Below are positions 1 through 10,100 of a stretch of DNA of 55,956 bases, one piece after another (within the stretch, counting starts at the first letter, position 1; each line of letters begins with the position of its first letter). Origin of the DNA: Rhabdochlamydiaceae bacterium (GTDB lineage: Bacteria > Chlamydiota > Chlamydiia > Chlamydiales > Rhabdochlamydiaceae); assembly GCA_027365315.1 (NCBI GenBank), contig DAHXNQ010000092.1, forward strand, positions 1-55,956. The letters are read 5' to 3'. The notes under the pieces are model-generated. The model worked only from the letters and a program-made list of their open reading frames with translations, did no database searches and was not told the DNA's origin. Made by a program: the position numbers and the translations under genes.

Positions 1-163
1 TCCTAGAAAAATCGATGATTTTGGCGTCCGTTGTCAGAGCCAGCTTGCTGGCCCCTTGCTGTTCTGACGAGACCATACCCGAGAGGGTAGGCGAGGAAGA
101 ACAGCGACAAGGGACGCCAAAAGGGCGATTTTGCTGGGGGCCTAAAGTTTTGCGGGCCACCTC
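1..163 (+). mobile_element. MITE-like palindromic element, copy 1 (left end cut by the window start)
   Basis: Near-identical over its length to the reverse complement of 35382-35561. Internal stems include TTTTGGCGTCC/GGACGCCAAAA, CTGTTCT/AGAACAG and TACCC-GAGA-GGGTA. Right terminal repeat is AAGTTTTGCGGGCCACCTC. Confidence 0.8.
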
Positions 164-275
164 AGGGTTCAGTTGCAAGTCGCTCAGTATGAATAGTATA
201 TAAATCATTTACAATATATTAATAAAAAGTATAAAATAATGGTTATAGGTGTTGATGAACAGGTTAGGTGATTAG

Positions 276-2429
276 ATGCTTCCGGCAAGCTGCTTTATAA
301 ATATTGGAACTACTCTACCGAACGGTATCCAGCCCTTGGAATGGCTATTCCTCACACTAGAGGAGCTGATTGAGGGCGTGGCTAAGAGACTTTTTTCTTG
401 CTGCGAAGGGAAGAGGGCTCACCCCTCCCCCTTCTCCCCCTTTGAGGACCCCTGGAGCAGGCTGGCGAGCCAAGCTGGGCAGAAGCGGAAGGTGGTGGTG
501 CTCTCTTCCGACTCTTCATCGATTCATCTGACGAAGGGATCGACCTTTCCATCCGCAAGCGAAAAGGCCAAGAATCGAGAGACCATAGAGAAATATCAGG
601 AGTTTCTGCGAGCCGAATATGGCAATGCGAAAATCGATCAGATTGTCAGGACATATGGAGACGAAACCAGCAGGCTGACTTTAGACCTGAATCTCCTCAA
701 GGAGATGGGCCAGCCCCTCACCTCCAAACACATCTACATCTATAACATGGGCCTGGCCGATTTTGACATGCAGGATCTCTCTGGATTTCTTGACAGAGTG
801 AGCCAAAATCAGATTCTTCTGGGACGGGAACAGCGAGGTTTAGAGAGCCTATTCCCCGAGCAAGAGAAGCGGCATGAGTTTCTAGAGAAACTACGCGCTG
901 CGAAAGGCTCTTCCGACAAACTCGATCTCGACACATTCAATCAGGTCATATCCATTCTGGAACCCCCTACAGAGGGCGATGCGCTCTACACCGGTCACAA
1001 GGTCGCTCGTTCGATTAAAACCTGTTACACCGAAGGATCCATTCCCTTCCACATCACCTTTAAACCGTGGCTGGATCAGCAGGAGCTGCTGCAGATCTTT
1101 CCCGATCTGAAGGCGGCCACTACCTTCGACGCCTGGTACGAGCTGCTTGTCAAGGTGGCGGTGAAGAAGAATCTCACACGCGTGGAGGGTGACTATCAAT
1201 GGAGAGTGGGGGAGCTGATCCCCGCTCCTGGAGGAAGATGGTACCGTGTTGAGCAGTGTGTGGATGCTGGAGCTAAGTTCTTTTACAAGCTGGTGCCTGC
1301 CCATCCTGGCTACAATGCGCCCGAAGGGCTGATCTATCGCAGCACCGCCTCCGACCCCTACCAGCAGGGAGGAGCTCCCAGCCTTCTCTCCGATCTCAAT
1401 CCCAATAAACTTCCCGGCTACGATGCGCGCAAGCGCGCCTGGAAGGAGGAAGATGCTGTGTTCAAACCATTCTCTGCACCGCTTTGGCTGGTCTTCTACG
1501 AAAAAGCTCTCAAAGAGCCTGCTGATGAGGGTTGCTTAAAGAAGGCGCAAGAGGAATTGATCCTCTTGGGAGAATGGAACCCAGCGGAAGGGCAAACAAG
1601 CGGCGACTATCTTAAGAATCTGGCAGAGGCCTCCGATGAATGGGATGCGCAAAAGCAGACTCTTGCTGGCAAGCGCTCCGGAGAGTTTTTTGTGGCGGGA
1701 GATAGCTTGGCGGGCAGTGAAGCGCAGCAGTTCATTGCGGGCCACCTCGCCGATAAGAGACGGGTTCCTCTAGGTCAGATCACTTGCTTTGCACACAGTG
1801 CGCCTGTCATCAAAAAGACCGGTAAAGCTAGCGCCGAGCAGTTTAAACAGTTTGTCGATGAGAATTCCCAATATTTCCCCGGCTCCATCTCGATTGAGCT
1901 TCTGATGGAAGAGGGAGATGTGGTTCCTCAGAAGCTTTCTTACCAGAAACAGCATAAAGATGGATCGGCGCCAGAACAGAGATTTGGAGTCCACCTCGGC
2001 TACGGAGTGGTATCGAACGACAGGGTATGCGTCCGCGTTCGCTACTTCAAAGCGCTTCGCGCTGCCGTTGCCTCAGAGGTGCGAGACATGATGCCTCACG
2101 AAAGGCGCTATCTGCTGAGAAGTAGGGTGGTGGAAGGAAGAGATTACACTGTACAGCAGATGAGCGTACAAGAGTTTGACGACAAGCAGACGGTTCCCTT
2201 CCTGTTTAAGGTGGCCAGATCAAGACCAGTCCATAAAACCCTCTCTGCAGCGGTGGACCTTAAGCGAAAATGGATATCGAGACGCAATATGCCTCTAGGA
2301 CTAGAGGGGCACACAGCTACCACTACTACCTATCTAAGCGGTGGTTCTGAAACGGTCTACAAGCCTCACAACTCAACAGAGGAGGCACTCACCTCCTCTC
2401 TGTTTCATTCAGTTAGCGGGAGAGCGTGA
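276..2429 (+). CDS. Hypothetical protein with a lipase class 3-like nucleophile-elbow region; putative effector
   Basis: 717-aa ORF containing 'FFVAGDSLAGSEAQQFIAGHL...ITCFAHSAPVI', which resembles lipase_3 'vtGHSLGGALAq...vtFgsPrV'. Hydrophobic/amphipathic N-terminal segment. Confidence 0.6.
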   Translation: MLPASCFINIGTTLPNGIQPLEWLFLTLEELIEGVAKRLFSCCEGKRAHPSPFSPFEDPWSRLASQAGQKRKVVVLSSDSSSIHLTKGSTFPSASEKAKNRETIEKYQEFLRAEYGNAKIDQIVRTYGDETSRLTLDLNLLKEMGQPLTSKHIYIYNMGLADFDMQDLSGFLDRVSQNQILLGREQRGLESLFPEQEKRHEFLEKLRAAKGSSDKLDLDTFNQVISILEPPTEGDALYTGHKVARSIKTCYTEGSIPFHITFKPWLDQQELLQIFPDLKAATTFDAWYELLVKVAVKKNLTRVEGDYQWRVGELIPAPGGRWYRVEQCVDAGAKFFYKLVPAHPGYNAPEGLIYRSTASDPYQQGGAPSLLSDLNPNKLPGYDARKRAWKEEDAVFKPFSAPLWLVFYEKALKEPADEGCLKKAQEELILLGEWNPAEGQTSGDYLKNLAEASDEWDAQKQTLAGKRSGEFFVAGDSLAGSEAQQFIAGHLADKRRVPLGQITCFAHSAPVIKKTGKASAEQFKQFVDENSQYFPGSISIELLMEEGDVVPQKLSYQKQHKDGSAPEQRFGVHLGYGVVSNDRVCVRVRYFKALRAAVASEVRDMMPHERRYLLRSRVVEGRDYTVQQMSVQEFDDKQTVPFLFKVARSRPVHKTLSAAVDLKRKWISRRNMPLGLEGHTATTTTYLSGGSETVYKPHNSTEEALTSSLFHSVSGRA

Positions 2430-4137
2430 TGGCTAGCTTGCGGCCGCGCTTTTCCAGTTTGGCATGATAGCAGTGGAAGCTCTCTAGAAGGGGCGCAGCC
2501 TCTTCAGGAATAGCAAATAGGTTGAAGTTCTCTTCTGGATCGAGGTAGAGCACAGGGGTTTTGCCCTCTTGCAGCAGCTCGGTAAGACGTTCTGAGAGGT
2601 CGCTGCGAGAGACAGTCGGAGGCAGCCACTCCAGTGAAAAGCAGAGGCGTTGGATGAGGCGTGGCGGAGCTCTTTCGGTCTCGGGAACGAGAAGGTGGAG
2701 TTCGGGGTAGAGTGCAAAGAGAGCGAAGGCTGAGGTGTGGTTTGCCTGCTCGAGCAGGATAACAGCGCGCCCCTCTTCGGGAGAAGGAAGCTCGGTAGGG
2801 ATCGACACCCCTTTGATCTGCACCCACTTCCTCGCGAGGAAGTGGAGCAGTAGGTGCGACAGTCTTAAACAGAGGATCATGGTGGCAAGTAGAGTGGCCA
2901 CTCCCATCCAACCAAAGCCTGCTGCTGAAGAGAGTCCCAGGACATCGCTGAAAAAGTAGATCGCTCCCGATGCTCCCAGTACAGCAGAGAATCCTACAAA
3001 GTTGGCTGCGGCGATCACCTGTCCTCGCTTTTCATCGGGGCTGGCCAGCTGCTGATGCGCTTCGAGCGGCACAATGAAAAGTCCCCCCGCCACACCGATC
3101 ACAATCAGTGAAATGATGTCGATGGTGAGGCTGGAGGAGAAGATCCAGAGTGCAAAAAAAGCGAGAGCGATGGCGTAGCCGGCTAGGCAGGAGATTCCTA
3201 ACTCTGGCCTGCGGCGGCAGCCCTTTCCTGCAAGAAGAGATCCCAGAGCGATGCCGATGGCGGTAGCGAGGAAGAGATATCCCCCTGCCACCTCGTTCAG
3301 TTTGAGCGCCTGGATGGCGTAGGGGATGATGTTGAGCTGCGTGAAGGCGCCGATTCCCAGAAAATAGGAGGTGCCCAAAATGGCGATCAGCAATCTGGGT
3401 CTGGTCAGAGAAAAGCGCAGTGTGCGGAAGATATCGACTAGAAAGAAGGGGTTGCTTGTGTCGAGGCTTCCCTGCGGCTCGGTGTGGGGGATCTTGATGG
3501 CTGCAAAGAAGCCAATCACTGCTGTGATGAGGCAGAAGGTGAGAGGAATCCAGTAGCGGTGAGAGGAGATGTCGGTGAGGAAGGAGGCGAGGAAGGTACC
3601 GGCAATGATGGCGAGGAAGGTGAAGGAGGTGATGAGGCTGCTAGCTTTGGGCACCCTCTCTCTTTCGACCAGCTCGGCGATGACGCCATACTTCGAGGGG
3701 CCAAAGAAGGCGGCCTGGATAGAGAGCAGAAAGAGCAGGGCAAAGCAGGTAGGGGAGCTTTTCAGTAGGAAGGCGGCCATGGCCGCAGCGAAGGAGAGCA
3801 CCTCGGCAATTTTGACGGTGATGAAGATGGTGCGTTTGCTGTGGCGGTCGGCCAGCACTCCAGCATAGGAGGAGAAGAGTAGAAAGGGGACAACGTAGAC
3901 CGCTCCTGCTGCCGAGAGGATGCGGGCAGCATACTGCTCGCCCTCCAGGTCGATCAGGAAAAAGATCATCACCAATTTGTAGATGTTGTCGTTGAGGACA
4001 CCGAGAGACTGGCTTATATTGAGTAGGGTGATGGCATGCTCTTGCGAAGGTGCAAGCAGTTTGCTAGAGAAAGTTTTCTTAGGAATGTGGGAAGTGTCAA
4101 AAATCAGCCGCTTTGCTTTCTTGAACCAACGGTGCAT
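2413..4137 (-). CDS. MFS transporter (LplT-like) with a C-terminal degenerate acyltransferase-like tail
   Basis: 574 aa. Multi-TM MFS pattern (SLGVLNDNIYKLVMIFFL, YAGVLADRHSKR); C-terminus contains 'LLEQANHTSAFALFALYPELHLLVPE', PlsC-like. Confidence 0.7.
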   Translation of the reverse strand: MHRWFKKAKRLIFDTSHIPKKTFSSKLLAPSQEHAITLLNISQSLGVLNDNIYKLVMIFFLIDLEGEQYAARILSAAGAVYVVPFLLFSSYAGVLADRHSKRTIFITVKIAEVLSFAAAMAAFLLKSSPTCFALLFLLSIQAAFFGPSKYGVIAELVERERVPKASSLITSFTFLAIIAGTFLASFLTDISSHRYWIPLTFCLITAVIGFFAAIKIPHTEPQGSLDTSNPFFLVDIFRTLRFSLTRPRLLIAILGTSYFLGIGAFTQLNIIPYAIQALKLNEVAGGYLFLATAIGIALGSLLAGKGCRRRPELGISCLAGYAIALAFFALWIFSSSLTIDIISLIVIGVAGGLFIVPLEAHQQLASPDEKRGQVIAAANFVGFSAVLGASGAIYFFSDVLGLSSAAGFGWMGVATLLATMILCLRLSHLLLHFLARKWVQIKGVSIPTELPSPEEGRAVILLEQANHTSAFALFALYPELHLLVPETERAPPRLIQRLCFSLEWLPPTVSRSDLSERLTELLQEGKTPVLYLDPEENFNLFAIPEEAAPLLESFHCYHAKLEKRGRKLAITLSR

Positions 4138-4182
4138 TGTCTCGCTCTGCGGAACCTCGATCTACCCAAGAATGCCCGTTTG

Positions 4183-7125
4183 ATGCTTTCTTCTCCAAAA
4201 ACCTTCTATTCAAATCGTCAAGAAGAGTTAGCCGAGCTGCTATTCGAGCAGCTGTTTGCTGACTCTAGCCCCTTCGCACGAAGGGTGGTGATCACGCCAG
4301 GTGATGGAGTGCGTCGCTTTTTGATCGAGAGGCTTGCCTCTGGAAAGAGGGGCATCGCTGCGGGCATTGAATGGCAAACACTCTCCAGCTTTCCCGCATC
4401 GTTGTGTCAAGGAGAGCAGCGCAGAATTCCTGGATCGCGCGAACTGGCTCTGCATCTAGAGGCGCTGCTGGAGGGAGAGGATGACTATCGTAGAGAGGCC
4501 TCTTTGCAGCTGGCTGCGCTGTTTTTACGCTACAGTCTCTATGGATGGCCCAGCGAATCTGAATGGCAAAGTAGGCCGTGGCAGCAGCAATTATGGAAGG
4601 ATATTTTTATATGCGAGTGTGGATGGATTGCTCCTCATGAAGCGTTACAGCGGCGACCGGAAGGGAGTGTCGAACAGAGAGTGCATCTATTTGGTTTTTC
4701 GTTTCTCTCACCAATTCATCAGAAGTTTTTTGAGAATATAGAATCTACTTTCTACATACTATCTCCCTCTTCTGGTTACAGCGAGGATCTCTTTAGCGAG
4801 CGGGCTCAGGCACATTCGCCTCATCTACAGGCTCTGCCCGAAGAGATGAAAGAGCTGCCCCATAGGCTTCTTGGCAACTGGGGATCGCTACAGCGACGTT
4901 TTTTAAAGCGGTTCGAGCGCGACTGGAGCCAGAGTGCGGAGTGGTATGAAGAGCCACCTGCAGAGGGCGCTTTAGGAGCGTTGCAGCGCAGCCTTCTGCA
5001 CCTTGAGGTGCAGCCGCAGGAGAATCTCGCTTCAGATTCTATCCAGCTGCATAGCGCCGCCAGTCGCCACAGCGAGGTGGAGGCGCTGCACATTCTGCTT
5101 CATCAGCTCCTACGCGAAAGGGGGATGCAGCCGAGCGATATCTTAATGCTCACTCCTCGCCTCGAAGAGTATCTTCCGCTGATCGAGGAGACCTTCTCGC
5201 GCGAGGATGGCAAGATTCCTTTTGCACTTCTTGCGCCAGAGCCTGCTTTAGAGCTGACCAGTTACCGCAAGTTAGAGAGGGCTCTTCTCGAGAATCTGCT
5301 GCAGGAGCGGCTGCTCGAACTCTTCTCCGATCCGCTTGTGGCGGGGCAGCGGGGTTGGGGGCGGGAGGAGCTTTTCAAGATGGCCTCATGGGCCAAAGCT
5401 TGCTCGGCTCGCGAGGGTTCGGAGCAGTGGCTGGCGGGGATGGAGCGGCTCTTTGAGGGGATGATCAGCGAGAGTGCGCCTCTTCAGGCGGTCAGCCTGC
5501 AGGATATGGAGCTTTTGACTCAGATGAGAGAGCTGATGGAGAGAATCTGTCAGCTCCATCAGCTCTTTCAAGAGAGCTGGAGCCTGAGCCAGTGGCGGGA
5601 GCATCTTGCGGAGGGTCTGGTGGCGCTCTATGGCGACGTTTTCCGCCCCTTCGTCTCGAAGCTGGAGAGTCGCTGGCGCGATCTCGAAAAGAGGCTGGGC
5701 AGTGCGGCGGAACATCGCTTCTCCTATCCATCGATCGAGCCGCCTCTTGCCGAGCTTTTCGCCTCTTTCGAGCAGATGAAGCCGTACCTTGGCAACGCCG
5801 TGCGGATCGCCTCGCTGGAGGAGGGAGATCTGGTCGCTGCGCCTGTTTTGATTCTCTTTGGAATGGACGAAGAGAGTTTCCCGCGCACCACTCTGCCCAC
5901 TCCATTCGATCTGAGAGGCCAGCATCAGGAGCCCTCTTCGGCAGAGAGAGATCGCTGGCTGCTTCTTACGGCGCTGCTTTCGGCGCGCGAACTTCTGGTG
6001 ATCAGCTACACCCGGCTGGCTTCGGATCAAAAACTGCAGCAGCCCTCGATCCTGGTGCAGGAGCTTTTTGAATTTGTGGAGGGAGATCTCGCATGCAAAG
6101 CGCTGCGGTGTGATCATCCCGTCCATTCTCTCGATCCCTTCTATTTCCGCGAAGATTCACCGCTTCCCAATCTCCGACCTCTCGATCAGGAGCTGCTGAA
6201 AACAGGAGAATCTCTTCCCTCTGCTCAGCTGTTTCAGCTGGGAAGCCAGCAGGGGGCTCTTCCACCCACTCTCTCCTGCTCGCAGCTCAGCTCCTTCTTC
6301 AAAGATCCTCTGCGCTACCATGTTGAAAGAGTACTCGAGGTGAAGCTCCCCTCCAGGAGAGATCTGCCACTGCTGGATGAATTACGGCTCCATCCTCTGC
6401 TTAAATATGAACAGGTGGCTGCGCTCTCTCTTGGCAAAGAGGAGAATCTGAAGGCTAAAGGGGCACTTCCCACTGGGATCTTCGGTCAGCTTGCAGAGCG
6501 CGAGCTCAAGAGCGAAGCGAAGCGGGTGACGGAGTGGATCGGAGGAGAGGATCCCTTTTTTGTAGAGTTTACTGAAGGGTGCAAAGAGCCTCTTTTTGAG
6601 CTGGGTGGATGGTGGTGCCCTCCTCTTCGGGTCAAGCTGCTAGGTGGTGGTGCGACTCTCATCACAGGAAGAATTCGCGCCCTTTGCAAGGAGGGGCTGC
6701 TTCTGCCTCATCGCGATAGTTTTGCACATCGTCTCGCCGCTTGGCCGCTGTTGGCCCTTCTTGAGTCCTGCGAGGCGCTGCGCGGGCTTGTCCGCTGCCG
6801 GGCGCTGTTTTTGAGGGGCGAAGAGAATCTCTGGTGGGAGCCCCCTCTCTCTTCTTCCTCCATCGTCGAGGCTCTTCTATTCTATCAGTTTGGCCAGGCG
6901 CAGCCGCTGCCTCTGATGAAAGAGTGGGCGGAAGAGATGCTGAGCGACAGCGAGGAGAAGTTTGTGAAACAGTATCGCTCTCTTCTCGAGGACTCTTCAA
7001 GCGATCCCTTTCTGGGCTGGCTGGCACTGAGCGCCCCTTCAGCCGAGACGCTCTATCGCACCTTTGCGCCGGAGATTGTTTCGAGGCTTCCGCAATGTCT
7101 ACAGGGGGTGAAAGGTGGCGTTTGA
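4183..7125 (+). CDS. recC: Exodeoxyribonuclease V gamma subunit (RecC-like)
   Basis: Large ORF immediately upstream of recB and recD; RecC-like segments such as ILFGMDEESFPR and DPLRYHVERVLEVKLP. The ATG at 4183 is preferred because the ORF upstream of it overlaps the opposite-strand gene. Confidence 0.8.
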   Translation: MLSSPKTFYSNRQEELAELLFEQLFADSSPFARRVVITPGDGVRRFLIERLASGKRGIAAGIEWQTLSSFPASLCQGEQRRIPGSRELALHLEALLEGEDDYRREASLQLAALFLRYSLYGWPSESEWQSRPWQQQLWKDIFICECGWIAPHEALQRRPEGSVEQRVHLFGFSFLSPIHQKFFENIESTFYILSPSSGYSEDLFSERAQAHSPHLQALPEEMKELPHRLLGNWGSLQRRFLKRFERDWSQSAEWYEEPPAEGALGALQRSLLHLEVQPQENLASDSIQLHSAASRHSEVEALHILLHQLLRERGMQPSDILMLTPRLEEYLPLIEETFSREDGKIPFALLAPEPALELTSYRKLERALLENLLQERLLELFSDPLVAGQRGWGREELFKMASWAKACSAREGSEQWLAGMERLFEGMISESAPLQAVSLQDMELLTQMRELMERICQLHQLFQESWSLSQWREHLAEGLVALYGDVFRPFVSKLESRWRDLEKRLGSAAEHRFSYPSIEPPLAELFASFEQMKPYLGNAVRIASLEEGDLVAAPVLILFGMDEESFPRTTLPTPFDLRGQHQEPSSAERDRWLLLTALLSARELLVISYTRLASDQKLQQPSILVQELFEFVEGDLACKALRCDHPVHSLDPFYFREDSPLPNLRPLDQELLKTGESLPSAQLFQLGSQQGALPPTLSCSQLSSFFKDPLRYHVERVLEVKLPSRRDLPLLDELRLHPLLKYEQVAALSLGKEENLKAKGALPTGIFGQLAERELKSEAKRVTEWIGGEDPFFVEFTEGCKEPLFELGGWWCPPLRVKLLGGGATLITGRIRALCKEGLLLPHRDSFAHRLAAWPLLALLESCEALRGLVRCRALFLRGEENLWWEPPLSSSSIVEALLFYQFGQAQPLPLMKEWAEEMLSDSEEKFVKQYRSLLEDSSSDPFLGWLALSAPSAETLYRTFAPEIVSRLPQCLQGVKGGV

Positions 7126-10100
7126 TGTGCTCAGTCGCGCCACTTCGGTGGTAGGCAGTCGCCTTCTGGAGGCGTCGGCAGGAACGGGTAAGACCTTCAC
7201 CATCGAACATCTGGTGATCAGATTGCTTCTGGAGAGGACCCCCTTTCCTCTAGAGGAGATTCTGGTGATGACCTTCACGCGCGCTGCTACGCGCGAGCTG
7301 CGTCAGAGGATCTTTCGTAGATTACAACTGACGCGTGAGCAGCTGCGTCAGCGCAAAGAGATGCCCGACTTTCTTGTAGCGCGCCTAGAGAGTGAACCAG
7401 AGGCGGCTGCGGAGATGATGAGGGCACTCGATCTAGCGATCTCCTGCTTCGAGGATGCCAAGATCACTACCATCCACGGCTTTGCAGGGAGGCTGCTCTC
7501 CACTCACGGCCTGCTAGCTGGCCTCGCTTCGCAAGGAGAGAAAGAGGAGCCGGAGGATCTCGCCACAAGAGAGCGCGCTCTGGTAGAGGTCTGGAAGGAG
7601 CTTTTAAGGCCGCCTCACTACTCGGTAGCGCAGGTGAGCATAGCGATGAACAAGCTCTTTACGCAGAGCGAGACATTTTTGCGGGAGTTTCTTTCAGACC
7701 TCGCGCCGATGGCGCAGCGCGGATCGATGAAAAACTGGGGAGAGCTGCTGACCGAGTTTCGAGAGGGGCTGCTTCATCTGAAGGATCCCCTGCTGGATGT
7801 ACAGCAGCTGTACAGCGAGGTAGCTGCGCTGCTGCCTTTCTACAACAAAGCCAAAGATCCCAGCCTGCTAGAGGGGCTGCCGATTCTGGCGGGGATGGTG
7901 CAGGAGGGAGAGTGCAGCGAGGAGCAGTTTGATGAGCTGCTGCTGGTGGAATCGTTTCTCGAGAAGCTGCTGCCAGAGAATCGGAGCCGGGTGCGCAAAA
8001 ATCCCCCTGAGCTCTCTTCCCTTCTTGTCAGGATGCAGCAGCTGCTGCTTCCGCCACTTCTTCAGGCAAAAGATCGCGATCTGCTCTACACGCGGCTGCT
8101 CCTCGATTCGCAGGAGGCGCTCTCGAAAGGGCCCAGCCGCTCTCCCGATCAGCTTCTACTGAAGCTGCGCCGCGCTGTCGACTCTTCCGAATTTTGTCAG
8201 CAGGTGGCCTCTTCCTACCGCGCAGTCATTCTAGATGAGTTTCAGGATACCGACAGAATTCAGTGGGAGATCTTTGAAAAGCTATTTGTTCGAGCTGCCC
8301 ATCCTCCGGTGATCTACCTGGTGGGAGATCCCAAGCAGTCGATCTACCGCTTTCGCTCTGCCGATGTCTACACTTACCTAGCTGCCAGGTCAGCGCTGGG
8401 CGATCAGGCCCCCGCCCTTCTGGAGACCAACTTCCGCAGCACGCCCGCCCTGGTGGAGGCACTCTGTCGCCTCTTCATGCGAGCAGGAGAGAAGCTCTTT
8501 CCGCTTCCGCGTGTAGCTGGCCAGGGACAGGAGCGGGGACTTGCTTTCCATCCTGTCAAAGCGGCAGAGAACGCTCCGGCTCCTCTAGAAGATGGAAAGA
8601 GGGCTCTTCATCTGCTGATACCGGAGACGGCTGCTTCGGTAGGGGCGGCCCAAGAGAGCTATTTTCTACCCTTTTTATCGCGCGAGATGATCTCTCTTGC
8701 GGAAGGGGGCTGCTCGTTTTCAGAGATGGCGGTGCTGGTGCGCGACTGGGGCCAAGCGCGCGAGGTGGAGAGCCTGCTCAAGGCTGCAGCCATCCCCTGC
8801 GAGCTGCGCAAACAGTCGCCACCGGCAGGCTTAGCCTCCTACCAGTGGATCTGCGCCCTGATGGAGCTGCTGATCAAACCCTACGACGAGAGGAGGCTGC
8901 GCTTCTTTTTGCTGCATCCTCTAGTGAGCTCTTCTCTAGAGAAGAGCTCTTTTGCAGAGGCGCGACTGCTCTGGCAGCAGATCTACAGCCTCTGGGAGGC
9001 GGGAGAGAGGCCCCGCTTTTTTCAGCAGCTGCTCGATGCTAAATGGCAGGGTGACCATTCCATTCGGATGCGAGCGGTCAGCTCAAAATGGAAAGGAGCT
9101 CTATCTGAAATCCGCAGCTGGATTGCTCTACTTCTGGGGCAGGAGCGCGAAGGGAGAAGCGACCCACTCGCCCTGCTCTCTTTTCTGCTGAGTTATGCCG
9201 AAGATGCGGAAAAGGCGGCAGTGGCGCAGGAGAGCGGTGGCGGGGTGCAGATTCTGACAGGCCACGCGAGCAAGGGTCTTGAGTTTTCGGTTGTTTTTGC
9301 CTGGGGGCTGATGAAGCGTAGCCGCGCCTCCTGCCGCGTGATCACCTGCCCTGCTGGAAGACTATTGCCGCACGATCCAGAGAGTCCCGAGACGCAGCTT
9401 CACCATGCAGAAGAGCGGGCTGAGAAGCTCCGGCAGCTCTATGTGGTGCTGACGCGGGCGAAAAGACGGGTCTACCTTCCTCTTCCCCGCTTCTCCACCA
9501 AACCGGGCCTTCTCAACGACCTCTCCTCTTCTGAACTGCTGCTCGAGGCGTGCGGAAAGACCGATCCGTTCAGCCTAGCTCAAGAGCTCCATGAGGAGGG
9601 GACGGCCAGTTATGAGATACTCGCCTCCGGAGCAGAAAGGGTGAGCTGCTCCGACAAAAGAGAAGAAGTGCGGCTTTACATGAAGCAGCCGCCTCCTATG
9701 CGCTTCAAACCCTGGACTGTTCTCTCCTTCTCTTCGCAGGTGGAGGGGCTTCCTAAACGCTCCTTGCGCGGCGAGGGAGAGGATCTTCTGGGAAGCGGCA
9801 AAGAGGTGGGGACGCTGCTGCATGAGATTCTGGCCGATCTCTTCCGCGGTAGGCTCCCCAGGAGGGAGCTGCCTACCAAGCTGCCCTCGCGTCTGAAGGG
9901 CAGCCTCCTTGAGGGCAAGGAGAGGCTTGTCCTCGAGCTGATCGAACGCAATCTAGAGATAGGCCTCGGAAAAAAATCTCTCGGAGAGATCTCCCCCTCT
10001 CGATGCCAGGTGGAGATGAGCTTTTTTATGGCGGAGGCCGAAGAGCGACGGATCGGCTTCATCGATCTCTTTTTCGAGGATGGGGGACGCTACTACATGG

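Noticed and set aside
15-203. 62-aa ORF at the window start
   Set aside because: Lies mostly inside the palindromic mobile element; composition reflects the repeat.
5386-6126. 246-aa antisense ORF inside recC
   Set aside because: Antisense shadow of a high-GC gene; no domain recognised.
6662-7210. 182-aa antisense ORF over the recC/recB junction
   Set aside because: Arg/Pro/Ser-rich shadow translation.
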